A stretch of DNA of 64,000 nucleotides from Seohaeicola_A nanhaiensis (GCF_042654245.1 NZ_JBHSGI010000002.1:372001-436000), one strand, 5' to 3'; shown: positions 8,541 through 18,005, counted from the stretch's first letter. Notes: a model not told the origin generated them from the letters alone. Program-made: numbers and translations.

Positions 8541-8777
8541 GGTGGCCCCTTTCCGTTCTCGGGGCAGGTCCATACCCTCTGCCGAGTGTCATCGCAATGC
8601 CCGCAGGTCCGCACCGATCCTGGGCCGGGCGACCAATGCCTGTCGCGGGCCGGGACTGGGAAAGCCCGGACGCTCGGATGCCGAGAACCATTTTCCGGTC
8701 GTGCACGCGCGCTGTGCCAGGACTCCCCCCACGACTCCACGCTCCGTCGAAAGCCACGGGCACCTCCTGCGCCGACG

Positions 8778-10226
8778 TCACGTTCTCCAGAAGCGCGCCG
8801 TGAAAAGGACATAGACCACCAGCAATTCCAGCCGTCCCACCAGCATACCCACGGTCAGGATCCATTTCGCGGTGTCGTTCAGTGAGCTGAAGTTGCCCGC
8901 TGGCCCGATGGTATCGCCCAGCCCGGGGCCGATATTGGCCACCGCCGTCGCTGCCCCCGAAACGGCCGTAGTGAAATCCAGGCCCGTCAGCGCCAGCGCC
9001 CAACTCAGCACACCCAGCGTGAGGATGAAGAACATGAAGAAGGCAATGACCGAGCTCAGAACCTCGGCCTCCACCGGGCGGCCGCCATAACGGGCGATGA
9101 ACACGCCATGCGGCGAGCGGATGCGCTGCAACTGCACCTTCAGCACAGCGAACAACAGCTGATACCGGAAGATCTTGACCGAACAGGCGGTCGATCCCGC
9201 GCAGCCCCCGATCAGGCCGATGTAGAAGAACATGACGATCAGGAACGGACCCCATTGCATGTAGTCCACGCTGGCATAGCCGGTGCCCGAGATGATCGAG
9301 GTGATGTTGAACAGCGCCTCGCGCAGGGATTTCTCCCAGTGGTGCGGGAAGATGGTTGTCAGGACCACCCAGGCGATCAGCACCAGGACGAATATCGTCC
9401 AGAAGAACCCCCGCGCCTGCGGGTCCTTCCACATGCTGGTGTAATTTCCGTTCAGCATCTGGACGTAGCGCACGAAAGGCAGCGCGGCGAGGACCATGAA
9501 CACCGAGGCGACATATTCCATCGGCCCCGAGAAGACCGCGAAGGACGCATCGTAGTTGCCGAAGCCTCCGGTCGAGATGGTGGTCAGCGCGTGCACGGTG
9601 GCGTCGAAGACGTTCATGCCCAGCGCCAGATAGCACAGCATGCAGGCCATGGTCATGCCCACGTAGATCACCGAAATCCGGCTGGCGATCTCGCGCGCTC
9701 GGGGGAGGATCTTGCCCATCGTGTCGAAAGCTTCGGACCGGAAGAGGGCCATCCCCCCGACCCGCAGCTCGGGCAGGAAGACCATGGCAAAGACGATGAT
9801 CCCGATACCGCCCAGCCATTGCAGGATGCCGCGCCACAGCAGGATTCCCTTGGGCAGGTCGTCGAGCCCGACGATCACCGTCGAGCCAGTGGTGGTGAAC
9901 CCCGACATCGCCTCGAACACCGCGTCGGTTACACTCAGATCGGTGGCACCGAACATCAGCGGCAGCGATCCGAAGGCCGGCAGGGCAACCCAGACGCCGG
10001 AGGTCAGCAGGAAGGTCTGCTGCAGGCTCAGACCCTGCCGCACGCCGCTCGCGCAGCTCAGCGCGACGCCGCCGCCGATCAGCACCGAAAGCAGGCCGGA
10101 TTCCAGAAAGGCCGACCAGTGGCCGTTCCCCTCGGCAATATCCACCAGCATCGGCAGGACCATCGTCAGCCCGAGGATGGCGACCAGCAGGCCGATGACA
10201 TATCCGACGGGACGAAGGTCTATCAT
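8778..10226 (-). CDS. trkH: Trk/Ktr-type potassium transporter membrane subunit TrkH
   Basis: About 482 residues with four membrane-pore-membrane repeats. The pore-loop filter segments are visible: MSGFTTTGSTV, LTTISTGGFGNYD, SGTGYASVDY and GGCAGSTACSVKIFRY. This is the K+ selectivity arrangement of TrkH/KtrB. I prefer ATG 10226 (MIDLRPVGYVIG), which begins directly before the first membrane segment, over a TTG at 10262. The regulatory partner TrkA is not in the window. Confidence 0.93.
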   Translation of the reverse strand: MIDLRPVGYVIGLLVAILGLTMVLPMLVDIAEGNGHWSAFLESGLLSVLIGGGVALSCASGVRQGLSLQQTFLLTSGVWVALPAFGSLPLMFGATDLSVTDAVFEAMSGFTTTGSTVIVGLDDLPKGILLWRGILQWLGGIGIIVFAMVFLPELRVGGMALFRSEAFDTMGKILPRAREIASRISVIYVGMTMACMLCYLALGMNVFDATVHALTTISTGGFGNYDASFAVFSGPMEYVASVFMVLAALPFVRYVQMLNGNYTSMWKDPQARGFFWTIFVLVLIAWVVLTTIFPHHWEKSLREALFNITSIISGTGYASVDYMQWGPFLIVMFFYIGLIGGCAGSTACSVKIFRYQLLFAVLKVQLQRIRSPHGVFIARYGGRPVEAEVLSSVIAFFMFFILTLGVLSWALALTGLDFTTAVSGAATAVANIGPGLGDTIGPAGNFSSLNDTAKWILTVGMLVGRLELLVVYVLFTARFWRT

Positions 10227-10275
10227 GACGGCAGCGTTGGCCCGGCGCGCGAGAGCTGTCAAGTCACGCAGCCGC

Positions 10276-11025
10276 TCAGCTCAGATCGCGTTTTTCAACA
10301 CAAACCCCATAAAGCGTCGTCAGCACGGACAGGCCCAGGGCCAGGCTGAACCAGACCAGCAGGAAGGAAAGGATCAGTCCGGCCCATCCGCCGCCGAAAT
10401 CGGTCTCGGACAGGGTGCCGATCAGCCAGAGCATCACTGTCAGCGCCACAAAGGTGCCGGTATGGCCTTCGCTTGCAGCCGCCGCCTCGGCGAGTGTCAT
10501 CCGTTTGCCTAGGGCCGCGGCAGGCATAACCAGGGAATACCGCAGCAACCGGGCCGAAATCAGCAGCATCGGAATCCCCATGATCAGCATGACCATCCAG
10601 ATGTTCCCGATCATCGGCGCCAGGATCCCAACCACGATGGTGAGCGGCACGAACATCAGCAGGCCCATGCCTCCGACACGGAATCCCGCACCGACATAAG
10701 CCCAGAACTGCGCCGCGTCGAACCGCGGCAGCAGCCCGCCCGGGCGTTCGGCCAGCAGGCTGTATCTGTGCCAGGCGACCGCCGCCCAACAGAAGGCAGC
10801 GAAATAGACCAGCACATAGGCGAGCAGTCCCAGCATGATACGGCCGTCCACGACGACCGGGCGATCGCCCAGCAGATTGTCCGCTCCGACGCCGCCGATC
10901 TCTATGGCCGCAAAATATCCCAACCCATAGCCAATCAGCACCGGCAGCAGCGTCAGCCGCACAGTCGCCCAGAGATCGTAGAAGAGCATGCTCACCGCAT
11001 GCCGCAGGACGCCAAGGCTGAACAT
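10276..11025 (-). CDS. Unknown multi-pass membrane protein
   Basis: 249 residues with about six hydrophobic segments: near 20-40, 68-90, 115-140, 140-160, 190-205 and 215-240. A GGGAGA ribosome site lies upstream of the ATG. No catalytic or transport motif is apparent. Its N-terminal YDLWATVRLTLLPVLIGYGL is typical of a conserved alphaproteobacterial membrane family of unknown role. It sits between folE2 and trkH on the same strand, 49 bases upstream of trkH. Confidence 0.75.
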   Translation of the reverse strand: MFSLGVLRHAVSMLFYDLWATVRLTLLPVLIGYGLGYFAAIEIGGVGADNLLGDRPVVVDGRIMLGLLAYVLVYFAAFCWAAVAWHRYSLLAERPGGLLPRFDAAQFWAYVGAGFRVGGMGLLMFVPLTIVVGILAPMIGNIWMVMLIMGIPMLLISARLLRYSLVMPAAALGKRMTLAEAAAASEGHTGTFVALTVMLWLIGTLSETDFGGGWAGLILSFLLVWFSLALGLSVLTTLYGVCVEKRDLS

Positions 11026-11124
11026 CCGCAGGTCTCCCTTTCGCGCGCAAGCTATGAGCGCGCCAAGGGCGGCGTCAAACCGATGCCGTCAGGCAAACTG
11101 ACCCCGTATCCGGCGGGCCACACC

Positions 11125-12213
11125 TCATCCCGCGTGAACGAGCGACGAGAACAGCCGCGGCTCCAGACTGGCCGCCGCGAAGGTGTCGCCTTCGAACAGG
11201 ACCGACACCGCATCATGGCTGTGCAGGCTCTCCTGATGGCTGGCCACGATCCGGAAATCGCCGATGCGCGGATCCGCCTGCAGCTGCGCGCAGAACAGCC
11301 GGGCCGCGTCTTCGACAAAGATGGGATTCGCGGCGTTCAGCTCGGCAAACGCCTGCTCGTCCTCGCGCTTCACCATCACCTGCGTTTCGGTGGGCACTGC
11401 GCGGCGGCAGAGGTCGATCAGATCCTCGAACCACAGACAGCCCTTGTCGCAATTCACCACCACCGAAATACGTGCGACCGAGCGCTGCGAATGCGGCGTC
11501 GCCAGCTGTCCGCGCTGCGACCGGGCGTGTTCGCTCAGCTCCAGCGAACAGGGGCAGGTCGAGGAATAGACATAGTCCAGATGCATGATCTTCTGGCGCA
11601 CCCCGGCCTGTTCGACCAGTTCCAGGGTGATGTCGTAATACTGATAGCCCGACAGACCCGAGCGCAGGCTGTTCACCTTCATCGGGAAGGAGATACGCAT
11701 CTGGATGCGGGCGTCGAAACTTTCGAGATCGCTCTTGTAGTCGTCCAGCGCCGCCTCGATCACTTCGAAACTGAAAGTCTTTTCCGAATGGGCATAGAAC
11801 GAGCGCATGATGCGACTCATGTTGATGCCCTTCTTGTCCGACTCCAGGCTGACGGTCCCGGTCACGCTGGTTTCCAGCGTCAGGTCCCCGTTGTCCCGCG
11901 TGTGGAAACGGATCGGCAGACGGAAATTCGAGATTCCGACGTGCTGGATCAGCTGCTTCGCGCCGCGGATCAGGCTGGCAGGCCCGTTCTGCAGGTCCGG
12001 GAGGGTTGCCTTATAGGCGTCGTCCGCCGCGAAACCCTCAGGATAGACGCGAGAGAAATCGGGATAGGGAATGCCCACCGCCGGCAATTCCCGCGCCAGG
12101 GCTGCGCGATCGGCGGGGGAAGCGCCAGCGGCCCAGCGGCGCAGCAGATCCAGAGCGGCCGTTGCCTCGGCCTGATCCGGCGTGGCGGCAATGTCGGGCT
12201 GGTGAACGGTCAT
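11125..12213 (-). CDS. folE2: GTP cyclohydrolase FolE2 (type IB)
   Basis: Converts GTP to 7,8-dihydroneopterin triphosphate, first step of folate and queuosine synthesis. About 362 residues, matching FolE2 rather than the smaller FolE. The catalytic cysteine region STCPCSLELSEHARSQRGQ (about residues 215-233) is characteristic, and a conserved FVEDAARLFCAQLQ lies nearer the end. Start ATG 12213 is chosen because GTGAGGA precedes it at good spacing. It is divergent from the D-amino-acid transaminase gene, with the shared promoter region between 12214 and 12401. Confidence 0.94.
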   Translation of the reverse strand: MTVHQPDIAATPDQAEATAALDLLRRWAAGASPADRAALARELPAVGIPYPDFSRVYPEGFAADDAYKATLPDLQNGPASLIRGAKQLIQHVGISNFRLPIRFHTRDNGDLTLETSVTGTVSLESDKKGINMSRIMRSFYAHSEKTFSFEVIEAALDDYKSDLESFDARIQMRISFPMKVNSLRSGLSGYQYYDITLELVEQAGVRQKIMHLDYVYSSTCPCSLELSEHARSQRGQLATPHSQRSVARISVVVNCDKGCLWFEDLIDLCRRAVPTETQVMVKREDEQAFAELNAANPIFVEDAARLFCAQLQADPRIGDFRIVASHQESLHSHDAVSVLFEGDTFAAASLEPRLFSSLVHAG

Positions 12214-12401
12214 GGCAATCCTCACGTCTTCGGACTGTGAATGTAGGGTGTCGCGACATCTTTTGCCACGGATACTTGCACATACGATGCAAACCGCCGC
12301 GCCGGATCAATCAGCGGATGGTGCGGCGCTGTTCGCTCTGTCCAACCGCGCCGGCATGTGGCATTGGCTCTCCCGAAATCACGTTACTGCAGGAGCAAAC
12401 G

Positions 12402-13265
12402 ATGTCGCGCACCGTCTATGTCAACGGCCAATACCTCCCCGAGGAAGAGGCCAGGGTCTCGATCTTCGACCGCGGCTTCCTGATGGCCGATGGCGTCTAC
12501 GAGGTCACCAGCATCCTGAACGGCAAGCTGATCGACTTCGCCGGCCACGCCGCCCGCCTCGAGCGTTCGTTGAAAGAGCTCGAAATGGCCGCCCCGGCAA
12601 CCACCGAGGAACTGCTCGAAATTCACCGCGAACTGGTCAAGCGCAACGACATCGACGAAGGCATGATCTATCTCCAGATCACCCGCGGCAACCCCGGCGA
12701 TCGCGACTTTGCCTTCCCCGACCCCGAAACCACGCCCCCGACCCTGGTCATGTTCACCCAGAGCAAGCCGGGCCTCGCGGCCAACCCCGTCGCGCAGAAG
12801 GGTCTCAAGATCATCTCGATCCCCGACATCCGCTGGGGCCGCCGCGACATCAAGACGGTGCAGTTGCTCTATCCGTCGATGGGCAAGATGATGGCCAAGA
12901 AGGCGGGCAAGGATGACGCCTGGATGGTCGAGGATGGCACGGTCACCGAGGGCACCTCGAACAACGCCTATATCGTCTCGGGCAATGCAATCATCACCCG
13001 CGCGCTGTCCAACGACATCCTGCACGGCATCACCCGTGCCGCCGTCCTGCGCTTTGCCCGCGAGGCGCAGATGGAAGTGATCGAACGCGATTTCACCATC
13101 GCCGAGGCCCAGGCCGCGGACGAGGCCTTCATCACTTCGGCCAGTGCCTTCGTCATGCCCGTGGTCGAGATCGATGGCGCCCCCGTTGGCACCGGCACCC
13201 CTGGTCGCATCGCGCTCCGTCTCCGTGAGATCTACCTCGACGAAAGCCTCAAGACCGCGATCTGA
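12402..13265 (+). CDS. dat: D-amino-acid transaminase (class IV aminotransferase)
   Basis: PLP enzyme of the BCAT/D-AAT fold type IV, 287 residues. RGFLMADGVYEVT (about residues 25-37) is the usual N-terminal signature. The PLP lysine is about residue 151 in RRDIKTVQLL, and EGTSNNAYIV follows near 185-194. These features fit D-alanine transaminase, which would supply D-glutamate and D-alanine or degrade D-amino acids; a branched-chain or lyase role is less likely. The start is ATG 12402, behind AGGAG (12391-12395). An open frame extends far upstream but has no ribosome site. Confidence 0.88.
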   Translation: MSRTVYVNGQYLPEEEARVSIFDRGFLMADGVYEVTSILNGKLIDFAGHAARLERSLKELEMAAPATTEELLEIHRELVKRNDIDEGMIYLQITRGNPGDRDFAFPDPETTPPTLVMFTQSKPGLAANPVAQKGLKIISIPDIRWGRRDIKTVQLLYPSMGKMMAKKAGKDDAWMVEDGTVTEGTSNNAYIVSGNAIITRALSNDILHGITRAAVLRFAREAQMEVIERDFTIAEAQAADEAFITSASAFVMPVVEIDGAPVGTGTPGRIALRLREIYLDESLKTAI

Positions 13266-13344
13266 CGACGGTCCGGCGTGTCCGCCTTCCGATTTGGAAG
13301 AGCGCCGAAACGACACCTGCCACTATCCCCCAGGCAGGACACCA

Positions 13345-13368
13345 CCCTCTCCCCGTCGGGGGAGAGGG
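13345..13368. repeat. GC-rich hairpin in intergenic spacer
   Basis: CCCTCTCCCC (13345-13354) and GGGGAGAGGG (13359-13368) form a perfect 10-base stem with a 4-base loop. It has no T-tract, so it is not a classical intrinsic terminator, though it lies 80 bases past the dat stop codon. A hairpin of similar composition occurs at 61813-61835, suggesting a dispersed palindromic element. The rest of the 13266-13524 spacer shows nothing I can name. Confidence 0.7.
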
Positions 13369-13524
13369 CAAGGGCGACTGGCCCACGCCTGACCTCCGGG
13401 TCTCGCTGCGGCATCGCAGACCAGCGCATGGCAGCGGGCGCATTCCTCATGGGCCAAGGGAACTCGCCCGGGTGCCAAAGGTTGTTGCACCAGAAACCGT
13501 TCGCAACGCCCCGGGATCACAACC

Positions 13525-14073
13525 ATGTCGCTAACAGCACAGCTGAACGTCACGCCAGACGGCTTCTGCAATCACGCCGATGTAGTGGTCGACGAACAGT
13601 TCAATGCCTTCGCGGTCCAGTGCCTCGAAGAGGCAGATCGCCTTCTCCTCGGCCGCAAGACCTTTGACCTCTTTGCAGGCCACTGGCCCCGTGCCGCCAA
13701 ATACGCGAGTCTTCCCGAGGGCGAGCAGCGCCTTGCCCGTGCGATAGACGACATCGAAAAACTGGTCATCTCACGCAGCCTGTCCGAAAGCGATTGGAAA
13801 CCAACGTCCATCCTGAGCGATTTCGACGAACCGGCCGCCAGATCGCTGTCGCGGTCCGGCAGAACGATCGTTCTGGGAAGCCCCTCCATCATCTCCCAGC
13901 TCGCGGCGTGGGGCGCCCTCGACAGGCTGATGCTGTCCGTCCATCCGGTCATGGGACAAAAGGGTGCAAGGCTTTTCGATGGGCTGGTTCCGAAAACACT
14001 GGTGTTCGAGCGCGAGTTTCCTAGCGGATCTTCCGTAAGAACCTATGTTTTTGCCGCTGCCCCCTCGCCTTGA
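13525..14073 (+). CDS. Dihydrofolate reductase-like / RibD C-terminal domain protein
   Basis: 182 residues with the layout of the RibD C-terminal reductase family: LTAQLNVTPDGF at the start, LLLGRKTFDLFAGHWP (about 41-56), KLVISRSL (about 81-88), then LGSPSIISQLAAWGALDRLMLSVHPVMGQKGARLF. The last segment is the NADPH-binding and barrel-closing region of these DHFR-fold proteins. The physiological substrate is unknown; such stand-alone proteins are usually annotated as dihydrofolate reductase family. It is a monocistronic gene between two spacers. Confidence 0.82.
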   Translation: MSLTAQLNVTPDGFCNHADVVVDEQFNAFAVQCLEEADRLLLGRKTFDLFAGHWPRAAKYASLPEGEQRLARAIDDIEKLVISRSLSESDWKPTSILSDFDEPAARSLSRSGRTIVLGSPSIISQLAAWGALDRLMLSVHPVMGQKGARLFDGLVPKTLVFEREFPSGSSVRTYVFAAAPSP

Positions 14074-14235
14074 AACGCCTTCCCTGAAACTGGTCACCTG
14101 ATCGTTCGCCAAAAGGCTGAACGCGACCTGATGTTGACCAACCGCCCCACCCGTCCCTTCCGGCAAGGTCAAAGCCGCACCCTGCGGCTCAAGCAACCCA
14201 TTCCCCCGCTGACCGTGCCCTGCTAACGTCGCGCC

Positions 14236-14661
14236 ATGACGAACAGCTGGCAGTTCTGGGCCCTCCTCTCCGCAGGCTTCGCCGCCCTGACCGCGATCTT
14301 CGCCAAGATCGGGATCGAGGGGGTAAACTCGAACTACGCCACCTTCCTGCGCACCATTGTCGTGGTTCTGGCGCTGGCGGCGCTGCTCTGGGCCACCGGA
14401 CAAGTCCAGCCCCTCGGCATGCTGTCGGGGCGCACCATAGCTTTCCTGGTCCTGTCGGGGCTGATGACCGGCGCCTCCTGGCTCTGCTATTTTCGCGCGC
14501 TCCAGATCGGCAAGGCAGCGCAGGTGGCGCCCGTCGACAAGCTTAGCGTCGTCTTCGTCGCCATCCTCGCGGCGCTCTTCCTTGGCGAGCGACTGTCGCC
14601 CGGCGGCTGGGCCGGTGTCGGCCTGATTTCAGCCGGCGCCCTGCTTCTCGCCCTTTCGTAA
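14236..14661 (+). CDS. EamA/DMT-family membrane protein, half-size
   Basis: 141 residues with about five membrane segments and one EamA repeat (ends LGERLSPGGWAGVGLISAGALLLAL, the classic EamA tail). Full-length DMT transporters carry two such repeats, so this one is expected to work as a dimer, as small DMT proteins do. Substrate unknown. It lies 16 bases upstream of the alpha/beta hydrolase gene, probably in one transcript. Confidence 0.88.
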   Translation: MTNSWQFWALLSAGFAALTAIFAKIGIEGVNSNYATFLRTIVVVLALAALLWATGQVQPLGMLSGRTIAFLVLSGLMTGASWLCYFRALQIGKAAQVAPVDKLSVVFVAILAALFLGERLSPGGWAGVGLISAGALLLALS

Positions 14662-14677
14662 CCCGGAGCCCACCCGA

Positions 14678-15640
14678 ATGACCGTGATACTCTACCTGCT
14701 CCTGCTGATCCTCGCGCTGCTGCTCGGCCTGTTCCTGTGGTCGCGCGCGCTGGCCAGCCAGGCCCGCGCCACCGTGCCGCCGGTCGGTCAGATCATGGAG
14801 GTCGCCGGCGGCAGCATCCATTACGTCGAGATGGGTCCCGCCGATGCCCCGCCGATCCTTCTGATCCACGGCATCGCCGCCCAGCTCCAGCATTTCACCT
14901 ATGGCGTCACCGACCTGCTCAGGGACGACTTCCGCCTCATCGTCATCGACCGCCCGGGCTCGGGATATGCGCGGCGGGATAATGACGAGGATGCCGCCCT
15001 GCCGGCGCAGGCCGCGATGATCGCCGAGTTCCTCGACCGCAAGAACGTGGGCTCGGCCGTCGTGGCCGGCCATTCTCTGGGCGGCGCGGTGGGCCTTGCC
15101 CTCGCGCTCGACCACCCCGAGAAGGTGCGCGCCCTGGCGCTGATCGCCCCCCTGACCCATGTGCAGGACGAAATCCCGCCGATCTTCAAGGGCCTCGAAC
15201 TGCGCACGCACGCCATGCGCCGCTTCGTGGCCCATGTCTTCGCCCAGCCGGTCGGCAAGCTGACCACCGACAAGGTCCTTGCCTTCGCCTTTGCCCCCGA
15301 ACATCCCCCCGCCGATTTCATGACCCGCGCCGCCGCCATCCTGGGCCTGCGCCCCGAGGCCTTCATCGGCGCGGCCAGCGATCTCGTGACGCTGGAAGCC
15401 ACCCTGCCCGCGCAGGTCGCGCGGTATGGCGAACTCGATCTGCCCGGCGGCGTGCTCTATGGCGACAGCGACGTGCTGCTCGACCCGCCGGTGCAGGGCC
15501 GTTCGATGACCGCCTATGGCCTGACCTACGACACCCTGCCCGGCCGCGGGCACATGCTGCCGATCACCGCGCCCGCCGAGGTCGCCCGCTTCATCCGCGA
15601 CGTCGCCGCGCGCGCCCCCGGTGCCCCCACCAAATCATGA
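14678..15640 (+). CDS. Alpha/beta hydrolase, membrane-anchored
   Basis: 320 residues. An N-terminal hydrophobic segment (about 3-23) would anchor it in the membrane. The fold markers are LLIHGIAAQLQHF (oxyanion region), the nucleophile elbow AGHSLGGAVG with Ser near residue 130, and a late LPGRGHMLP carrying the catalytic His near residue 290. The substrate cannot be told from sequence. It probably forms one transcript with the EamA gene upstream; the sulfotransferase gene follows after 62 bases. Confidence 0.88.
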   Translation: MTVILYLLLLILALLLGLFLWSRALASQARATVPPVGQIMEVAGGSIHYVEMGPADAPPILLIHGIAAQLQHFTYGVTDLLRDDFRLIVIDRPGSGYARRDNDEDAALPAQAAMIAEFLDRKNVGSAVVAGHSLGGAVGLALALDHPEKVRALALIAPLTHVQDEIPPIFKGLELRTHAMRRFVAHVFAQPVGKLTTDKVLAFAFAPEHPPADFMTRAAAILGLRPEAFIGAASDLVTLEATLPAQVARYGELDLPGGVLYGDSDVLLDPPVQGRSMTAYGLTYDTLPGRGHMLPITAPAEVARFIRDVAARAPGAPTKS

Positions 15641-15702
15641 TTTGTTCAGCCCCGCCCCGATTGGTATAAGCGGCGCAGAAAAAAGCGAGCGGAGGCAGGC
15701 AC

Positions 15703-16521
15703 ATGGGGTTCCCTGGAACCTGGATGACGACGAGCGAAAGCGTGGTCTACCGGGTGGTGCCAAAATGCGCCTGCTCCACCATCGGCCAGATCCTCTATTA
15801 TTCCGATCACGGCGCGTTCTTCGACGGCGACATCCACGACTCCACCTCTGGCCTGCACAAATGGGCGCAGGAGGAAAGTCAGGGGCCGATCGCCCGCAAC
15901 GTCGAGAGCCACGGCTCTTACGCCTTCACCTGCGTGCGCAATCCTTACACCCGCATCCTGTCGTCCTTCTTCGACAAGATCTGCGGCATCCAGCGCAACG
16001 GCAAGCGCTACCGCGGCAATCTCGTCCCGACGCTCGCCTATTCCTATGGTGTCGAGGTCGGGGGCGAGGATGGCCGCGGCGACTTCGACCAGATCGCCAG
16101 CTTCCGGCGTTTCCTGCTCTTCGCGCGCGACACCATCCGCTGGCGCCGCCCGATGGAGCCCGACATCCACTGGTCGGCCATGTCCGGACATGTGGGCACC
16201 TTCATCACCAATGGCGGGCGGTATGACCGGATCATCTGGACCGAAAGGTTCGACGACGGCATGGCCGAGGTCCTGCGCAATATCCAGACGCCCCACCCCG
16301 TCGATCTGACAGCCATTCCCCGCTTCAACGAAAGCGCCGGCCACGGACCCGAGCGCCTGCACCCGGTCGAGGACTATTTCGACGACCTCTCGATGCACCT
16401 CGTCTACGAAATCTACAAACGCGATTTCGAGCTGTTCCGCTACGATTTCGAGAACCCGGCCAACAAGATGCCGACCGGCGAGATCGACCTCGACGAGGTG
16501 CACGCCATCCTCGGCGGCTGA
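15703..16521 (+). CDS. Sulfotransferase family 2 protein
   Basis: 272 residues. PKCACST (residues 20-26) is the 5'-phosphosulfate loop that binds PAPS, and RNPYTRILSSFFDKI (about 80-94) is the 3'-phosphate motif. This places it in the Sulfotransfer_2 group, which sulfates carbohydrates in eukaryotes and poorly characterised acceptors in bacteria. No signal peptide. Followed five bases later by a DedA-family membrane protein, suggesting a cell-surface glycan or lipid as acceptor, but this is inference. Confidence 0.85.
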   Translation: MGFPGTWMTTSESVVYRVVPKCACSTIGQILYYSDHGAFFDGDIHDSTSGLHKWAQEESQGPIARNVESHGSYAFTCVRNPYTRILSSFFDKICGIQRNGKRYRGNLVPTLAYSYGVEVGGEDGRGDFDQIASFRRFLLFARDTIRWRRPMEPDIHWSAMSGHVGTFITNGGRYDRIIWTERFDDGMAEVLRNIQTPHPVDLTAIPRFNESAGHGPERLHPVEDYFDDLSMHLVYEIYKRDFELFRYDFENPANKMPTGEIDLDEVHAILGG

Positions 16522-16526
16522 ACAGC

Positions 16527-17081
16527 GTGAACCATATCGACCAACTCGTCTCGGACTATGGGCTGATCGCCCTCTTCCTCGGCTGTTTCTTCGAAGGCGA
16601 ATCCGTCGCGATTGCCGGCGGGGTGCTGGCGCATCGGCACCTGCTGGTGCTCTGGCAGGCCATCGCGGTGATCGCCGCAGGCGGCTTCTGTTCGGACATG
16701 ATGTATTTCCTGCTGGGCCGGCTCTTCCGCGACCATAGGTGGGTGCAGTCGTTCAGCCGACGCCCCGGCGTTACCCGTGTCCTGACAGCGGTCGCGCGCA
16801 ACCCGCGCCGGGTCGCCGCCACCTTCCGTTTCATTCCCGGTGCCCGGATCATAACGCCGCTGGCGCTGGCCCATTCCACGATCACACCGGCCACCTATTT
16901 CGGAATAACGGCCGTCACGGCGATGGTCTGGGCCACCGTCTTCGGACTGGTCGGCCACGGTATCGGCACCGCGCTGCACCTTCTGTTTGGCGCAACGCAC
17001 ACCCATTACGTGCTGATTGCAACCGCGTTGGGCTTACTGGCCGCCGCCCTGCTGGCCGCCTGGCACCTGCGTCGCCGCTGA
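16527..17081 (+). CDS. DedA-family membrane protein
   Basis: 184 residues. The N-terminal motif LFLGCFFEGESVAIAGGVLAH matches the DedA signature with an acidic residue in the first re-entrant region. RFIPGARIITPLALAHSTI (about 105-123) is the conserved (F/Y)xPGxR block. DedA/Tvp38 proteins are implicated in flipping lipid carriers and in membrane homeostasis. The start here is GTG, close behind the sulfotransferase stop, so co-expression is likely. Confidence 0.88.
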   Translation: MNHIDQLVSDYGLIALFLGCFFEGESVAIAGGVLAHRHLLVLWQAIAVIAAGGFCSDMMYFLLGRLFRDHRWVQSFSRRPGVTRVLTAVARNPRRVAATFRFIPGARIITPLALAHSTITPATYFGITAVTAMVWATVFGLVGHGIGTALHLLFGATHTHYVLIATALGLLAAALLAAWHLRRR

Positions 17082-17123
17082 GCCTGTTGCGGATTCCCGC
17101 GCCACGCCCTACATCTGCCCGTC

Positions 17124-17600
17124 ATGAGCAAGGACAAGGACAACAAGAACTACAAGCAGATCGCCGAGAACCGGCGGGCGCGGTTCGACTATGCCATCGA
17201 GGAAGACCTCGAATGTGGGATCATCCTTGAAGGTTCCGAGGTGAAATCGATGCGCACCGGCGGCACCAATATCGCCGAAAGCTATGCAACCGTCGACAAT
17301 GGGGAACTCTGGCTGGTCAACTCCTACGTCGCGCCTTACGAGCAGGCCAAGATGTTCCGCCACGAGGAACGCCGCCGGCGCAAGCTGCTGGTCAGCCGCA
17401 AGCAATTGTCCGACCTCTGGAACGCGACCCAGCGCAAGGGCATGACCCTTGTGCCGCTCTCGATGTATTTCAACGATCGCGGCATCGCCAAGATCAAGAT
17501 CGGCGTCGCGAAGGGCAAGCAGAACCACGACAAGCGAGAGACAGCCGCCAAGCGCGACTGGAGCCGCCAGAAGGCGCGGCTGATGAAAGATCACGGCTGA
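17124..17600 (+). CDS. smpB: SsrA-binding protein SmpB
   Basis: Binds tmRNA and delivers it to stalled ribosomes. The 158-residue protein shows the family blocks ENRRARFDYAIEE, GIILEGSEVKSMR (about 38-50), NSYVAPYEQ and the basic C-terminal tail KRDWSRQKARLMK. Length and motifs are complete. No tmRNA (ssrA) gene is seen nearby. Confidence 0.97.
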   Translation: MSKDKDNKNYKQIAENRRARFDYAIEEDLECGIILEGSEVKSMRTGGTNIAESYATVDNGELWLVNSYVAPYEQAKMFRHEERRRRKLLVSRKQLSDLWNATQRKGMTLVPLSMYFNDRGIAKIKIGVAKGKQNHDKRETAAKRDWSRQKARLMKDHG

Positions 17601-17615
17601 GCGCGCAACCGCACC

Positions 17616-18005
17616 TCACTCGAGATCGGTCTGAATCCAGCGCGGCGAATGGTGCACGTCGATGGTCTGCATACGCCCGGGCCCGAGGTTGATGAAGCGG
17701 TGCGGCACTCCGGCAGGTCCAAGGACCACGTCACCGGCGACCGCATCGACCTCCGTCTCTCCGACAAAGAACCTTGCGCGGCCTTCGATGACCACGAAGG
17801 TCTCGTCATAGGGATGCACATGCAGGCGCGGCCCCTCTCCCGGGGTGTCGTTGCCATAGGTCAGAATCGTGACTGGCCCCCTCAGCGCGTCGCCATTGAC
17901 GAAACCGCGCCAGGCAGCCCCGCCGGCCGGATCGAAAAGCCGCGCCAGCGCGGGCGGCCGTCCGTCGGGTGTCACGGTGTCGGGGTCGAAATCCCTGCGT
18001 GCCAT
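17616..18005 (-). CDS. Cupin-domain protein
   Basis: About 129 residues forming a single cupin barrel. Metal-ligand motif 1 is HVHPYDETFVVIEGRARF (His, His, Glu), and motif 2 contains PAGVPHRFIN. No catalytic assignment is possible; these small cupins act as isomerases, dioxygenases or ligand sensors. Start ATG 18005 (MARRDFD) is chosen behind GGGAGAGG; an ATG 57 bases upstream has no ribosome site. The gene converges on smpB. Confidence 0.85.
   Translation of the reverse strand: MARRDFDPDTVTPDGRPPALARLFDPAGGAAWRGFVNGDALRGPVTILTYGNDTPGEGPRLHVHPYDETFVVIEGRARFFVGETEVDAVAGDVVLGPAGVPHRFINLGPGRMQTIDVHHSPRWIQTDLE

Noticed and set aside
10226..10262. TTGACA near 10262-10257 (minus strand) as a promoter for trkH
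   Set aside because: No -10 element at the right distance, and it sits immediately upstream of the trkH start where no leader would remain.
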